Source of the DNA: Leuconostoc miyukkimchii
GTDB taxonomy: Bacteria; Bacillota; Bacilli; Lactobacillales; Lactobacillaceae
Length of the DNA stretch: 64,000 bases
Reading direction: 5' to 3'
Assembly (NCBI RefSeq): GCF_019656055.1
Contig: NZ_BPKY01000003.1
Location: 62,001-126,000, forward strand
Positions within the stretch are counted from its first letter, which is position 1. Every line of letters starts with the position of its first letter. The notes under the pieces are model-generated. The model was not told the origin of the DNA, ran no database searches, and was given only the letters and a program-made list of their open reading frames with translations. Shown here piece by piece: positions 18,116 to 27,688 of the stretch. Position numbers and translations under genes: made by a program.

Positions 18116-20527
18116 TTATCCAACGACAATGTTAACAAATTTGCCTGGCACAGCAATAATTTTACGAACTGTTTTACCTGTTATAAAATTCTGAACGTTA
18201 TCATCTTCTTTTGCTAGTGCAATCATGCTGTCTTTATCGACATCACGTGTAACAGTTGCTTTCCCACGAACTTTACCATTCACTTGGAAAATAATTTCAA
18301 CAGTATCATCCACTAATTGTGTTGCATCATATGAAGGCCATGTTACATATGATATTGACGCATCTTGCCCTAGACGAACCCAAAGTTCTTCTGCTATATG
18401 AGGGGCAAATGGTGCAAGCAACTGTATAAAGCCAATCATGTAATCAATTGGTAGTGCTTCAGATTTATATGCCTCGTTAACAAACACCATCATTTGAGAA
18501 ATCGCTGTATTAAAGCGCATATTTTCCAAATCTTCGGTAACTTTTTTAACAGTTTGGTTATAGATTTTGTCCAAATTGCCTGGATTATATGTTGTGACAT
18601 GATCACGAAGCTTTCCTTCATCATCAATTAGTAAACGCCACACACGATCCAACCACCGTCTTGACCCTGTAATGCCTTCTTCAGACCATGGTTTGCTCTG
18701 TGTCAATGGACCCATGAACATTTCATACACACGTAATGTATCAGCACCAAATTCTGCAACAATATCATCAGGATTAACAACATTACCCTTTGACTTTGAC
18801 ATTTTTTCATGGTTTGCACCTAAAATCATGCCCTGATTTACTAGTTTTTGAAATGGTTCTTTCGTTGACACAACACCTAAATCGTATAAGAATTTGTGCC
18901 AAAAACGCGCGTACAATAAGTGTAACACAGCATGTTCTGCGCCGCCAACGTAGAGATCAACATTCATCCAATACTTTAATTTATCAGGATCAGCTAACTG
19001 TTCCTCATTGTGTGGGTCAATGTAACGCAAGAAATACCAAGATGACCCAGCCCACTGAGGCATTGTATTAGTCTCACGACGTCCCTTAACACCATCTTCA
19101 CGCGTAACTTCTAACCAATCAGTCAAATTAGCTAACGGTGACTCGCCACTACCTGATGGCCTTAATTCAGTGGCATGTGGTAGAAGTAATGGTAATTCAT
19201 TTTCGGGAACCAATGTTGTTGTCCCATCTTCCCAGTGAATCACTGGAATAGGTTCACCCCAATAGCGTTGACGTGAAAATATCCAATCTCGCAATCGGAA
19301 ATTAGTTTGCGCGTGTCCAGATTGATTCGCCTCAAGCCATGCAATTGTTTTATCAATGGCTGTTGCTTTATCAAGACCATTCAAAAAATCAGAGTTAATG
19401 TGCAACCCATCACCTGTGTATGGTGCTTCAGTCACGTCACCACCTGAGATAACTGGTTTAATGCTTAATCCAAACTTCTTAGCAAATTCAAAGTCACGAT
19501 CATCGTGAGCAGGAACAGCCATAATTGCGCCTGTACCATATGATGCCAACACATAATCAGCAATCCAAATTGGTAGTTTATCACCATTAATTGGATTAAT
19601 GCCATATGCGCCTGTAAATACACCTGTTTTATCTTTATTTAAATCTGTGCGCTCTAAATCGGATTTAGATGAAATGGTTGTTCGATAATCTAACACAGCC
19701 TGTTTTTGTTCATCTGTCACGATTGCATCTACTAATTTATGTTCTGGTGCCAATACCATATACGATGCACCAAATAAAGTGTCAGGGCGTGTTGTATAAA
19801 CCTCAACTTTTTCATCTGATTCTGCGATATTAAAAACTACTGCAGCCCCCTTTGAGCGACCAATCCAGTTACGTTGTTGTTCTTTAATAGCTTCAGGCCA
19901 ATCCAAATCATCCAAATCATCTACTAAACGATCCGCATAAGCAGTAATTTTCAAAACCCATTGACGTAAGGCTTTGCGTTCTACTTTGTTACCAGAACGT
20001 TCTGATTTACCGTCAATTACTTCTTCATTTGCCAAAACAACGCGATCAATTGGATCCCAATTGACCATCATATTTGATTCATACGCAAGACCTTTTTCAT
20101 ACAACTTTTCAAAAATCCACTGTGTCCACTTGTAGTACTTTGGATCAGTAGTATTAATTTCACGATTCCAATCATACGAAAGTCCTAATGATTTAATTTG
20201 TTCGCGGAAATGATCAACGTTTTGATTCGTAAAATCTGCCGGATTATGTCCAGTTTTCATGGCATACTGTTCAGCTGGCAGGCCAAAAGCATCCCAACCC
20301 ATAGGGTGTAAAACATTGTAGCCATTTGAACGTTTGAAACGACTCATAATATCTGTTGCTGTGTAACCTTCCGGATGTCCCACATGAAGTCCCTGACCTG
20401 ATGGGTAAGGAAACATATCAACAGCATAATATTTTGGTTTGCTGGTGTCGTCATTTGTTGCAAAAGTTTGATTATCATCCCAATACTTTTGCCACTTCTG
20501 TTCAATTTTTTGATGTTCGTATGGCAT
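18116..20527 (-). CDS. leuS: Leucyl-tRNA synthetase
   Basis: Charges tRNA-Leu. The 803-residue protein has the class I signature ([24 protein letters not shown] as HVGH near 47), the editing domain with T-rich [10 protein letters not shown] near 245, and KMSKS near 577. The start fits family alignment ([16 protein letters not shown]). The nearest Shine-Dalgarno, AGGAGG at 20581-20586, is 53 bases from the ATG, separated by a segment bounded by TTGCAG / CTGCAA (20538-20578). Folding would bring it to about 12 bases. Expression is also controlled by an upstream T-box. Confidence 0.98.
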   Translation of the reverse strand: MPYEHQKIEQKWQKYWDDNQTFATNDDTSKPKYYAVDMFPYPSGQGLHVGHPEGYTATDIMSRFKRSNGYNVLHPMGWDAFGLPAEQYAMKTGHNPADFTNQNVDHFREQIKSLGLSYDWNREINTTDPKYYKWTQWIFEKLYEKGLAYESNMMVNWDPIDRVVLANEEVIDGKSERSGNKVERKALRQWVLKITAYADRLVDDLDDLDWPEAIKEQQRNWIGRSKGAAVVFNIAESDEKVEVYTTRPDTLFGASYMVLAPEHKLVDAIVTDEQKQAVLDYRTTISSKSDLERTDLNKDKTGVFTGAYGINPINGDKLPIWIADYVLASYGTGAIMAVPAHDDRDFEFAKKFGLSIKPVISGGDVTEAPYTGDGLHINSDFLNGLDKATAIDKTIAWLEANQSGHAQTNFRLRDWIFSRQRYWGEPIPVIHWEDGTTTLVPENELPLLLPHATELRPSGSGESPLANLTDWLEVTREDGVKGRRETNTMPQWAGSSWYFLRYIDPHNEEQLADPDKLKYWMNVDLYVGGAEHAVLHLLYARFWHKFLYDLGVVSTKEPFQKLVNQGMILGANHEKMSKSKGNVVNPDDIVAEFGADTLRVYEMFMGPLTQSKPWSEEGITGSRRWLDRVWRLLIDDEGKLRDHVTTYNPGNLDKIYNQTVKKVTEDLENMRFNTAISQMMVFVNEAYKSEALPIDYMIGFIQLLAPFAPHIAEELWVRLGQDASISYVTWPSYDATQLVDDTVEIIFQVNGKVRGKATVTRDVDKDSMIALAKEDDNVQNFITGKTVRKIIAVPGKFVNIVVG

Positions 20528-20537
20528 ATTATTTTTC

Positions 20538-20578
20538 TTGCAGCCAAAGTCATCTCATCAAGACGATTATTACTGCAA
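20538..20578 (-). promoter_or_regulatory. Hairpin between Shine-Dalgarno and leuS start
   Basis: Six-base closing stem TTGCAG / CTGCAA and an inner TCGTC / GATGA stem lie between AGGAGG and the ATG. With the loop excluded, the spacing is about 12 bases instead of 53. Confidence 0.5.
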
Positions 20579-20611
20579 TTCCTCCTAGGTTAATTTGTTA
20601 CACTTATAACT

Positions 20612-20831
20612 AAAAAATCCCCCCTATATCACACTAAAAAGTATGACACAGGGCGAATTATCGCGGTACCACCTATGTTCACGTATTAATACGTCTCAAA
20701 TGTCTTAACGCGACAACTACTCGTGTTTCATTTTCAAATTATCTGGCCAAGTTCCATCTGTTGATTGGTAAACTCACAACACCCGTTTACTTTCTATCTG
20801 CCTCTCGAAATGTACTACTGCCAAATATATT
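20612..20831 (-). promoter_or_regulatory. T-box leader of leuS
   Basis: The minus strand carries the T-box AGGTGGTACCGCG (20674-20662) followed by a 14-pair terminator stem (CCCTGTGTCATACT with its partner ending in GGGGGG) and a T run. A plausible CTT (Leu) specifier lies in GGAACTTGGCC. Transcription probably starts near 20831, from TATAAT at 20843-20838. Uncharged tRNA-Leu should cause antitermination. Confidence 0.92.
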
Positions 20832-20877
20832 GTCCTAATTATATCACGTTTCATCTAAATCGGGTATACTATATACT

Positions 20878-21507
20878 ATGATTATTAAACAGAAAATACA
20901 ACTTTTTTCAACTATTTCAGCATTTATTTTGTTTTTTGTACTTTTTTTTGGTGTAATAGTTCAAGCACAATGGGTAGAACATTTAAACACCATTGGTCAA
21001 CAAATGATTCAGCATCGTTCATCAATTGCAGACAACATTTTTATCAACGCTACGCAACTTGGGAATGTCACATTTATATCAATTTTAACGATAATTTTAG
21101 CGCTTATTTTTATTTATCATCGCCAGTATCGCTTACTTTATTTTTTATTAGTAAATGTTGTATTATTTGCTGGTATTGTGACACAAGTCATCAAACGCAT
21201 CGTTCAAAATCCGCGTCCTTTGCCACAATTAGTGACTGAATCAGGCTATAGTTTTCCATCAGGTCATACTATGATAGCCATTTTATTATACGGTTCGCTC
21301 ATCATTATTGTACATGCCTATTTACACAATAATTGGCTAAAGTATATTATTCTTTTGACACTTTCAGTTCTAATTATCCTTATCCCACTCAGTCGCATCT
21401 ATGTGAACGTTCATTACCCAAGCGACATTTTAGCAGGATTATCACTTGGATACGGCTTACTCATGACGTCACAATATATATTTCATATTGGAGGTTCTAA
21501 TCAATGA
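20878..21507 (+). CDS. PAP2 family phosphatase
   Basis: A 209-residue membrane phosphatase with six predicted spans and the three PAP2 motifs: KRIVQNPRP, YSFPSGHTM and SRIYVNVHYPSD. Likely substrates are undecaprenyl pyrophosphate or phosphatidic acid/PGP; this cannot be resolved here. No Shine-Dalgarno precedes the ATG. TATACT at 20865-20870 lies seven bases upstream, so the message may be leaderless. The stop overlaps the next gene as ATGA. It is divergent from the leuS leader. Confidence 0.92.
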   Translation: MIIKQKIQLFSTISAFILFFVLFFGVIVQAQWVEHLNTIGQQMIQHRSSIADNIFINATQLGNVTFISILTIILALIFIYHRQYRLLYFLLVNVVLFAGIVTQVIKRIVQNPRPLPQLVTESGYSFPSGHTMIAILLYGSLIIIVHAYLHNNWLKYIILLTLSVLIILIPLSRIYVNVHYPSDILAGLSLGYGLLMTSQYIFHIGGSNQ

Positions 21508-22025
21508 TTCCTACAACTCAAACTTTCGTACATCAATTAATTGAACAATCCGTGCATGTTGGTGACACAGTAATTGATGGCACAACAGCTAATGGCACGA
21601 ATACAAGATTTTTAGCTACTCGAGTTGGCAGTACTGGTCATGTTTTAAGCTATGCAGCTACTAAAGATAATGCAAATGCAACGGCTACCTCGCTTTTCAT
21701 GAGTGGCCTTTCAGACCGTGTGAGTATTCTTGGAAAACGTATTGACGACCAGTTTAATACTGAACTAGATCGTCAAAAACAGGCCCGTATCGCACTATTT
21801 GACTATTCAAGTGATGCACAAAATAATCATGACGTGCCAATAAACTACACCAAGCAACTTGATATTGTTTTACCACGTTTAACACACGGCGGTTTGTTAA
21901 TTGTTAAGTTTGATACGTTACCAAGTGATTGGCGAAATTATACTAATAATCTGATGATTGGCGATTTCAATCAAGCAGCTTACACGACACAAACCGTACA
22001 AGCTTTTGTCATTGAGCGAATATAA
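21504..22025 (+). CDS. YtqB-like SAM-dependent methyltransferase
   Basis: A 173-residue protein resembling the YtqB/rRNA_methylase family. It has a Rossmann SAM loop as VIDGTTANGTNTRFLATRVG (family form VVDATMGNGNDT), followed by a GHVLSYAA strand and a C-terminal TTQTVQAFVIERI. Some motif positions are loose, so the call rests on overall layout. Bacillus YtqB/MnmM methylates the wobble uridine of tRNA. TGGAGG lies before the ATG, which overlaps the PAP2 stop by four bases. Confidence 0.78.
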   Translation: MIPTTQTFVHQLIEQSVHVGDTVIDGTTANGTNTRFLATRVGSTGHVLSYAATKDNANATATSLFMSGLSDRVSILGKRIDDQFNTELDRQKQARIALFDYSSDAQNNHDVPINYTKQLDIVLPRLTHGGLLIVKFDTLPSDWRNYTNNLMIGDFNQAAYTTQTVQAFVIERI

Positions 22026-22037
22026 GGAAGCATTCTC

Positions 22038-22838
22038 ATGAATAAAGAAAAGAAATATATCATATTAGCTGCAGCAACTACAGCTCTAGTTGCCTTAATT
22101 TTTGCCACTATTGTTTTATTACCAAACAAAACAACGGATAATCAGGACAATACATCTGCCTCATCAAATACTGAAACTTCATCTCAAGTCAAAAAAGATC
22201 CACAATTAGATCAAGTTGCCTTACCACAATTAGATAATAACATTGCCAAAAATGAAAGTGAAGTAGAAATCACAACAACAGCTGGTACTGTGGTTGTAAA
22301 ATTATTCAATCAATATGCCCCTTTGACAGTTGAAAATTTTCTAACACATGCTAAGAATGGTTATTATGATAAAACAATATTCCATCGTATTATCGCAGGA
22401 TTTATGATTCAAGGTGGTGATCCTAAAGGAAACGGAACAGGCGGTCATTCAATTTGGTATGGTAAAAATAAGAATATTGACAGTGGTAACGGCTTTAAAA
22501 ACGAAATTAGCCCCTCACTTTATAACATTCGTGGTTCACTATCAATGGCAAATTCTGGTCCTGATACAAATGGTTCACAATTCTTTATCAATCAAAATTC
22601 CGATGACAAAACAAAGGAACTTGATAAAAACAATTATCCAACAAAAATTGTAGATGCCTATAAAAAAGGTGGCAATCCTTCGCTTGATGGTAGCTATTCC
22701 GTATTTGGCCAAGTCATTTCTGGAATGGATGTCGTGGATAAAATCGCAGCTGGTAAAGTTAAATCTGGTGGTGAAGGATCAACACCTGTTACACCAGTGA
22801 AGATTAACCAAATTAAGATATTAAAAGAAGCGCAATAA
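22038..22838 (+). CDS. Membrane-anchored cyclophilin-type peptidyl-prolyl isomerase
   Basis: A 266-residue protein with an N-terminal membrane anchor (residues about 7-29, no lipobox Cys), a Ser/Thr/Asn-rich linker, and a cyclophilin domain from about 75 (FHRIIAGFMIQGGDPKGNGTG, SMANSGPDTNGSQFFI, YSVFGQVISGMDVVDKIAAG). It probably assists folding of secreted proteins on the outer face of the membrane. Third gene of the plus-strand cluster with the PAP2 and methyltransferase genes, 12 bases after the latter, with AAGGAAG before the ATG. Confidence 0.94.
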   Translation: MNKEKKYIILAAATTALVALIFATIVLLPNKTTDNQDNTSASSNTETSSQVKKDPQLDQVALPQLDNNIAKNESEVEITTTAGTVVVKLFNQYAPLTVENFLTHAKNGYYDKTIFHRIIAGFMIQGGDPKGNGTGGHSIWYGKNKNIDSGNGFKNEISPSLYNIRGSLSMANSGPDTNGSQFFINQNSDDKTKELDKNNYPTKIVDAYKKGGNPSLDGSYSVFGQVISGMDVVDKIAAGKVKSGGEGSTPVTPVKINQIKILKEAQ

Positions 22839-22880
22839 GTTAAAATTTTGTCCGTAAATCAATTTCATAGCTATCAACTC

Positions 22881-22924
22881 AAAAAGCGGGTAGATCATCT
22901 TAATTAGTGATCTACCCGCTTTTT
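22881..22924. terminator. Bidirectional terminator
   Basis: A 17-base stem (AAAAAGCGGGTAGATCA and its complement) separates the convergent cyclophilin and uspA genes, with T runs on both strands. Confidence 0.92.
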
Positions 22925-23362
22925 TTATTTGTTACTTGTACGCATAATCAGTACATCAATAGCTGAAGTTTGCGTCACAAACGATGGTATCGTACCAGCC
23001 ATAGCACGCTGCAAACGACTAAGTCCGGTTTCACCAACAACTATCAAATCATTTTTATGATCTCTTGGAAAATCACGTGCAATAACTTGCTTTGGCGTAC
23101 CAAAACGCACATGAATATCTGTATTTGCATGTCCAATAGACTTGGCATAATCATACATTTTGTTAATTGCTACTTCAGCATCTTGTTCCATCTGATAGAC
23201 GATATCAGCATTCATAACAACTGTACCGAAATATCCGCCACTTGTATCCACTACAATCAAGATATCGACATGTGCCTCAGGCGCAAATTCATGCACTTTT
23301 TTGATCAGCAAAGTTGATACTTCGGATCCATCAACTGCTATTAAAATATTATTGTATGCCAT
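22925..23362 (-). CDS. Universal stress protein UspA family
   Basis: A 145-residue single-domain Usp. It starts YNNILIAVDGSE (ATP-binding Asp), has DVHVRFGTPK-like strand NTDIHVRFGTP, and ends with the nucleotide-binding loop VVGETGLSRLQRAMAGTIPS, close to G-2x-G-9x-G(S/T). Role: stress tolerance, nucleotide binding; target unknown. The Shine-Dalgarno AAGGAG (23399-23404) is 36 bases from the ATG, separated by a hairpin. Confidence 0.95.
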   Translation of the reverse strand: MAYNNILIAVDGSEVSTLLIKKVHEFAPEAHVDILIVVDTSGGYFGTVVMNADIVYQMEQDAEVAINKMYDYAKSIGHANTDIHVRFGTPKQVIARDFPRDHKNDLIVVGETGLSRLQRAMAGTIPSFVTQTSAIDVLIMRTSNK

Positions 23363-23373
23363 AAGTAATTATT

Positions 23374-23397
23374 ATGCTACGCACTGTTGCGCGACAT
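23374..23397 (-). promoter_or_regulatory. Hairpin between Shine-Dalgarno and uspA start
   Basis: ATGTCGCGCA and TGCGTAGCAT pair at nine of ten positions (two G-U, one C-A mismatch) around an ACAG loop. Skipping it leaves about 12 bases between AAGGAG and the ATG. Confidence 0.5.
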
Positions 23398-23472
23398 GCT
23401 CCTTCACATTTATTCTTACAAATTCATTATAACGCTTATCAATTAGAAATGTAAGCGCTTATAAATTTGTTT

Positions 23473-24156
23473 TCACGCCTCAGATATTAGTCGCCTAACA
23501 CCATCTATAGTGCCAATGATTATTTCATCAGCAACATCCAAGAATAAACCATGTTCTACGACTCCAATTTGACCATCTAAATACTTTTCCAATTCGTAGG
23601 GCTGGTCAATGCGTTTCAACGCTAAATCAACGATATAGTGGCCCATATCTGTTATTACGGGTACGCCATTATCTTTACGCAGGGTCGGGTACAAATGACT
23701 CCGCTTGAATTCTGCAATTAATTTACCACTGCCAAATGGTACGACTTCAACAGGCAAAGGCATCGAACCTAAATTATCATGTATTTTTTGACTGTCCACA
23801 ATCCAAACAACGCGCTTAGAATTTTTAGCAACAATTTTTTCCATTAAAAATGCTGCACCACCACCTTTAATGCCATTCATATTGTGGTCAACTTCATCCG
23901 CACCATCAACGGTTATATCAATCACTGGTACATCATCAATATCCATCATATCAATGCCCAGTTGTCGTGCAGACAATTCAGTTTTAGACGAAGTGGTGAC
24001 CCCAATAATATGCAATTTTTCTTGGCGTATGCGCTCTGCGAGTGCTTCTAAAAAAAATGCCACTGTAGATCCTGTCCCCAAACCAACAATCATGCCATCT
24101 TGAATAAGTTTTGTAGCGGCAATAGCAGCATTCAGTTTTTCTAAATTATTATCCAT
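23473..24156 (-). CDS. rpiA: Ribose-5-phosphate isomerase A
   Basis: Interconverts ribose 5-phosphate and ribulose 5-phosphate in the pentose phosphate pathway, central in heterofermenters. Motifs GLGTGSTVAFFLEAL, TVDGADEVD and GGGAAFLMEKIVA, with the catalytic region near 80-100, are intact. I take the ATG at 24156 (MDNNLEKLN), 227 aa, because the longer form adds ten residues foreign to the family. There is no Shine-Dalgarno. TATGAT ends six bases upstream, right after the glnQ terminator, so a leaderless transcript is possible. Confidence 0.94.
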   Translation of the reverse strand: MDNNLEKLNAAIAATKLIQDGMIVGLGTGSTVAFFLEALAERIRQEKLHIIGVTTSSKTELSARQLGIDMMDIDDVPVIDITVDGADEVDHNMNGIKGGGAAFLMEKIVAKNSKRVVWIVDSQKIHDNLGSMPLPVEVVPFGSGKLIAEFKRSHLYPTLRKDNGVPVITDMGHYIVDLALKRIDQPYELEKYLDGQIGVVEHGLFLDVADEIIIGTIDGVRRLISEA

Positions 24157-24170
24157 ATGTTTATCATAAC

Positions 24171-24200
24171 AAAAAAATCCGAACAATTTGCTCAGATTTT
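24171..24200 (-). terminator. Terminator of glnQ
   Basis: AATCTGA / TCGGATT (one G-U) around a short loop, followed by seven T residues on the minus strand, between glnQ and rpiA. Confidence 0.7.
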
Positions 24201-24205
24201 AGAAA

Positions 24206-24940
24206 TTACAATATTTTTTGTAAAAACTCTTTTGCGCGTTCAGTTTTCGGTGCATCAAAAAATGTTTCCGGCTTCGTGGTCTCTTGTATACCACCATCAG
24301 CCATAAACCAAATCGTGTCAGCCACTTCACGTGCAAATCCCATTTCATGGGTCACAACTAACATCGTCATACCCTGCTCAGCTAACTGTTTCATAACAGT
24401 CAACACTTCACCAACCATCTCTGGATCTAATGCACTGGTAGGCTCATCAAACAATAAAACATCAGGAGACATTGCTAAAGCGCGTGCAATGGCGACTCTT
24501 TGCTGTTGACCGCCAGATAAACTCGCAGGATAAACATCAGCTTTATCAGATAAACCAACTTGTGATAATAATTTTTCTGCTAATTGCGTTGCTTCTGTTT
24601 CTGATAAGTTTTTGACCTTTGTTGGTGCTAATTTAATATTTTCAATAACCGATAAGTTTGGAAATAAATTAAAACTTTGAAAAACCATACCAATTTTCTC
24701 ACGTAAAATATCTAATTCTTTTTCTCCAAGGTTGGTCAGTTCGTTGCCCTCAAATATAACTTGACCACTCGTTGGTGCATCTAATAAGTTAATCGCACGT
24801 AAAAAGGTTGATTTTCCGGCACCTGATGGTCCTAATATTGCAATTACTTCGCCTTGTTGTACATTTGTATTTATATGATCAAAAATTAATTTATCACCGT
24901 ATTGTTTTTTTAAATCAATTATATTTAATAATTCAGTCAT
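24206..24940 (-). CDS. glnQ: Polar amino-acid ABC transporter ATP-binding protein
   Basis: A 244-residue ATPase of the GlnQ/HisP family: Walker [10 protein letters not shown] near 38, Q-loop [10 protein letters not shown], signature LSGGQQQR, Walker [14 protein letters not shown] and H-loop VTHEMGFA. It probably energises a permease such as the GlnPH protein at 2355-3830, but no permease gene is adjacent, so the pairing is inferred. AAGGGAG precedes the start. Confidence 0.93.
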   Translation of the reverse strand: MTELLNIIDLKKQYGDKLIFDHINTNVQQGEVIAILGPSGAGKSTFLRAINLLDAPTSGQVIFEGNELTNLGEKELDILREKIGMVFQSFNLFPNLSVIENIKLAPTKVKNLSETEATQLAEKLLSQVGLSDKADVYPASLSGGQQQRVAIARALAMSPDVLLFDEPTSALDPEMVGEVLTVMKQLAEQGMTMLVVTHEMGFAREVADTIWFMADGGIQETTKPETFFDAPKTERAKEFLQKIL

Positions 24941-25078
24941 GGTTTCTCTCCCTTTTTATATCTAAATACAAGTATACACGATTTCACTATATATGCACAT
25001 ATTATACAAATATATTTTGAATAATTGCATATAATTGCATATAAAATAAGTTATACTATCAGGAACGGAGGTAAAAAT

Positions 25079-25210
25079 ATGGCAAAAATAGTTAAGCGTG
25101 AAGACCAACTTCAAAATTCATTGGATAGCCTCATTTCCTTTCCTGATGAACAAAAAGTTGATGACTCATCATTAGGTCGTGAATCAAAAAATAATAAAGA
25201 AAATAAATAA
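25079..25210 (+). CDS. Small hypothetical protein, 43 aa
   Basis: MAKIVKREDQLQNSLDSLIS starts with a strong GGAGG seven bases before the ATG and is followed by its own terminator, so it is very likely a real small gene. The sequence is hydrophilic, acidic in the middle and Lys/Asn-rich at the end. It vaguely resembles the short SPJ_0845-type proteins of streptococci, a weak recollection only. A ten-base tandem repeat (ATAATTGCAT twice, 25021-25040) and TATACT at 25052 lie upstream. Confidence 0.75.
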   Translation: MAKIVKREDQLQNSLDSLISFPDEQKVDDSSLGRESKNNKENK

Positions 25211-25246
25211 AGGCAGTGCATAAAGTTTAGTATGCACTGCCTTTAT
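25209..25246 (+). terminator. Terminator of the 43-aa gene
   Basis: AAAGGCAGTGCATA and its complement form a long stem followed by TTTATTTTATT. Confidence 0.88.
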
Positions 25247-25259
25247 TTTATTGTGAAAA

Positions 25260-25286
25260 ATAAAAAAACACGTTTACACGTGTTTT
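25260..25286 (-). terminator. Terminator of tuf
   Basis: AAACACG / CGTGTTT stem with a six-base loop, followed on the minus strand by TTTTATTTTT. Confidence 0.8.
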
Positions 25287-25303
25287 ACAAAGAACTGTGA
25301 TTA

Positions 25304-26491
25304 TTAATCTTCGATTTCTGTAACTGTACCGGCACCAACAGTGTGGCCACCTTCACGAACAGTAAACTTCAAACCTTGTTCAATAGCAACTGGTGAGATC
25401 AATTCGATTTCGAATGTCACTTGATCACCAGGCATAACCATTTCTACACCTGCAGGTAATTCAACCACACCAGTAACATCAGTTGTGTGGAAGTAGAACT
25501 GTGGACGGTAGTTAGTAAAGAATGGTGTATGACGTCCGCCTTCTTCCTTAGAAAGGACATAGACTTCGGCCTTAAACTTCTTATGTGTCTTAATTGAACC
25601 TGGCTTTGCCAAAACTTGACCACGTTCAATTTCGTTACGATCAACACCACGCAACAATGCACCGATGTTATCACCAGCTTGCGCTTCTTCCAAAGTCTTA
25701 CGGAACATTTCAATTCCAGTAACTGTAGTCTTTTGGATTTCGTCCTTCAAACCAACGATTTCAATTTCAGTACCAGTTGTTAACACACCACGGTCAACAC
25801 GACCAGAAGCAACTGTACCACGACCAGTAATAGTGAATACATCTTCAACAGGCATCAAGAAAGGCTTGTCAATTTCACGTTTTGGTTCTGGAATATATGA
25901 ATCAACAGTATCCATCAATTCCTCGATAACCTTAACTTGTTCAGGGTCACCTTCAAGAGCTTTCAAAGCTGATCCCTTAAGTACAGGAATATCATCGCCT
26001 GGGAAGTCATATTCTGACAACAATTCACGAACTTCCATTTCAACCAATTCGACCAATTCTTCATCGTCGACCAAGTCTGTCTTGTTCAAGAATACAACCA
26101 AGTAATCAACACCAACTTGACGTGCCAACAAAATATGTTCACGTGTTTGTGGCATTGGACCATCGGTTGCGGCAACAACCAAGATAGCACCGTCCATTTG
26201 AGCAGCACCAGTAATCATGTTCTTAACGTAATCGGCGTGACCAGGGGCGTCGATATGCGCATAGTGACGTAATTCTGTTTCGTATTCGATATGTGAAGTG
26301 TTGATCGTGATACCACGTTCTTTTTCTTCAGGCGCGTTATCGATTTCAGCGAAGTCAGTAGCAACGATACCTTGCTTTTCAGCCAATACCTTTGAGATTG
26401 CAGCTGTTAAAGTAGTCTTTCCGTGATCGACGTGTCCGATAGTACCAATGTTAACGTGGGGCTTAGTGCGAACGTATGTTTCCTTAGCCAA
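25304..26491 (-). CDS. tuf: Elongation factor Tu
   Basis: Delivers aminoacyl-tRNA to the ribosome. GTPase motifs [18 protein letters not shown] and NKTDLVDD, and the C-terminal [10 protein letters not shown] and [14 protein letters not shown], are intact. I set the start at TTG 26491 (reads as [14 protein letters not shown], 395 aa): GGAGG lies eight bases upstream and the residues match the EF-Tu N-terminus. The longer frame would begin inside the ribosome-binding site. TTG is unusual for so highly expressed a gene. Confidence 0.98.
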   Translation of the reverse strand: MAKETYVRTKPHVNIGTIGHVDHGKTTLTAAISKVLAEKQGIVATDFAEIDNAPEEKERGITINTSHIEYETELRHYAHIDAPGHADYVKNMITGAAQMDGAILVVAATDGPMPQTREHILLARQVGVDYLVVFLNKTDLVDDEELVELVEMEVRELLSEYDFPGDDIPVLKGSALKALEGDPEQVKVIEELMDTVDSYIPEPKREIDKPFLMPVEDVFTITGRGTVASGRVDRGVLTTGTEIEIVGLKDEIQKTTVTGIEMFRKTLEEAQAGDNIGALLRGVDRNEIERGQVLAKPGSIKTHKKFKAEVYVLSKEEGGRHTPFFTNYRPQFYFHTTDVTGVVELPAGVEMVMPGDQVTFEIELISPVAIEQGLKFTVREGGHTVGAGTVTEIED

Positions 26492-26613
26492 TGTAGTTTC
26501 CTCCAAAATTCATTTACCAGTAATCTGGAAAATGTTTATAAGTATATTTTACAACGCAAGCCGTTAAAAGACAACAGTTAATTGCGTTTTTCCGGCTATT
26601 GAAGCCAAAAATA

Positions 26614-26642
26614 ATTATACCGAGTTATTAAAAAAATGTAAA
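26614..26642 (-). promoter_or_regulatory. Promoter of tuf
   Basis: TTTACA and TATAAT are separated by 17 bases. A second pair, TTGTCT-17-TAAAAT, lies downstream within the tuf leader. Confidence 0.7.
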
Positions 26643-26653
26643 CAGTTTTTTTA

Positions 26654-27583
26654 TTAATTTTCAAAAAAATTTTCAGTTAGTATTCTAACTTTATCATGCC
26701 ATTTTTTTTGTTTTTCTGTTTCTGATAAGTTTTGACGATCATAGTAACGATTGACACTTGCCTCTACCCAACTCTCAGGATCTGTGACAATTTCTTCCAC
26801 ACGTGGATAAAGCAACGTTAATTCAAAACGAACCTGTTGTGCTAATATGTCCATCGCAATTGGATCATCATTTCCCAACTTCTCATCAAGTAAATCTGCT
26901 ATATATTCAAAAATTTTAGAGTTGGTAAGTAATGGTAACTCACTAAGTACCACAGTATAAAGTTCATCATCTAACCAACGATATTGGATTTTTCCAGGCA
27001 CTTGTAATTTTTGTAGATCTTCAAGTAAGGTTGCTCGAATAATAGGCGTTGCATATGGATCAACCAATAAATATTTTGCGCCAACTATAAATTGATCAAC
27101 TGGCAAATGCCTTGCAGATTCATAACGATCACGTTGCTCAATCATACTATAATCACTTAAATGATAAAATTGACGTGAAATTGTTTGCAGTGTTGTCGCC
27201 ATATTTTCCACTGCTCGTTGTTCAGCATCACGTATTTCTTGAAGTACTTTTTCTTGCGTATCCAAATTGTCCCACAACATCGCTAATTGTTGTGCATAAA
27301 CAAAACTTTGATTTTGAACAGCAAGCGCAACTATCATACGAAAGTCGCTTTCTTCTTCAAGATAGTTCAATAAAAAGTCATCTGCATATGATGATGCTAA
27401 CTGGTATTGTTCGTCCATAAACAGCGATGTTACCAAACGATAATTTACTTCAAAAGTCGATAACGAATCATATACTGTGGTTAGCGTTTCTGCTGCATCA
27501 TGCCAATTTTCTTGAGACATTTCAGTTTGTGCGCGATCAATTTTTTCTTTTAATTCTTGTGAGATATGGTTTTCTTGGTCCAT
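26654..27583 (-). CDS. TPR-like repeat protein
   Basis: A 309-residue soluble acidic protein, almost entirely helical, with TPR-like periodicity in the N-terminal half (HDAAETLTTVYDSL, QYQLASSYADDFLL). In lactobacilli a similar tetratricopeptide protein lies near tuf and RNase J. Function unknown. Its Shine-Dalgarno (AAAGGA, 27627-27632) is separated from the ATG by a 32-base perfect-looking hairpin. An AAGG within the hairpin 3' arm, 12 bases from ATG, is an alternative. A TATAAT near 27640 suggests its own promoter. Confidence 0.85.
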   Translation of the reverse strand: MDQENHISQELKEKIDRAQTEMSQENWHDAAETLTTVYDSLSTFEVNYRLVTSLFMDEQYQLASSYADDFLLNYLEEESDFRMIVALAVQNQSFVYAQQLAMLWDNLDTQEKVLQEIRDAEQRAVENMATTLQTISRQFYHLSDYSMIEQRDRYESARHLPVDQFIVGAKYLLVDPYATPIIRATLLEDLQKLQVPGKIQYRWLDDELYTVVLSELPLLTNSKIFEYIADLLDEKLGNDDPIAMDILAQQVRFELTLLYPRVEEIVTDPESWVEASVNRYYDRQNLSETEKQKKWHDKVRILTENFFEN

Positions 27584-27592
27584 AAAATATGT

Positions 27593-27624
27593 ATGCCTTC
27601 GACAAACATTGTTGTCAAAGGCAT
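27593..27624 (-). promoter_or_regulatory. Hairpin between Shine-Dalgarno and TPR gene start
   Basis: Arms ATGCCTTTGACAA and TTGTCGAAGGCAT pair over 13 positions (one G-U) around a six-base loop. AAAGGA lies just before it and nine bases separate it from the ATG, so folding restores about 12-base spacing. Confidence 0.65.
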
Positions 27625-27688
27625 ATTCCTTTCTAGATTATACTAGGCAATCTTAATTTTAAAATCAGTTAAATAATAAATAAGAAGT

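Noticed and set aside
20344-20553. A 69-codon frame overlapping the leuS start
   Set aside because: It is a shifted reading of leuS coding sequence with no ribosome-binding site of its own.
25021-25040. Ten-base tandem repeat ATAATTGCAT as a regulatory iteron
   Set aside because: Only two copies in AT-rich sequence; could be chance.
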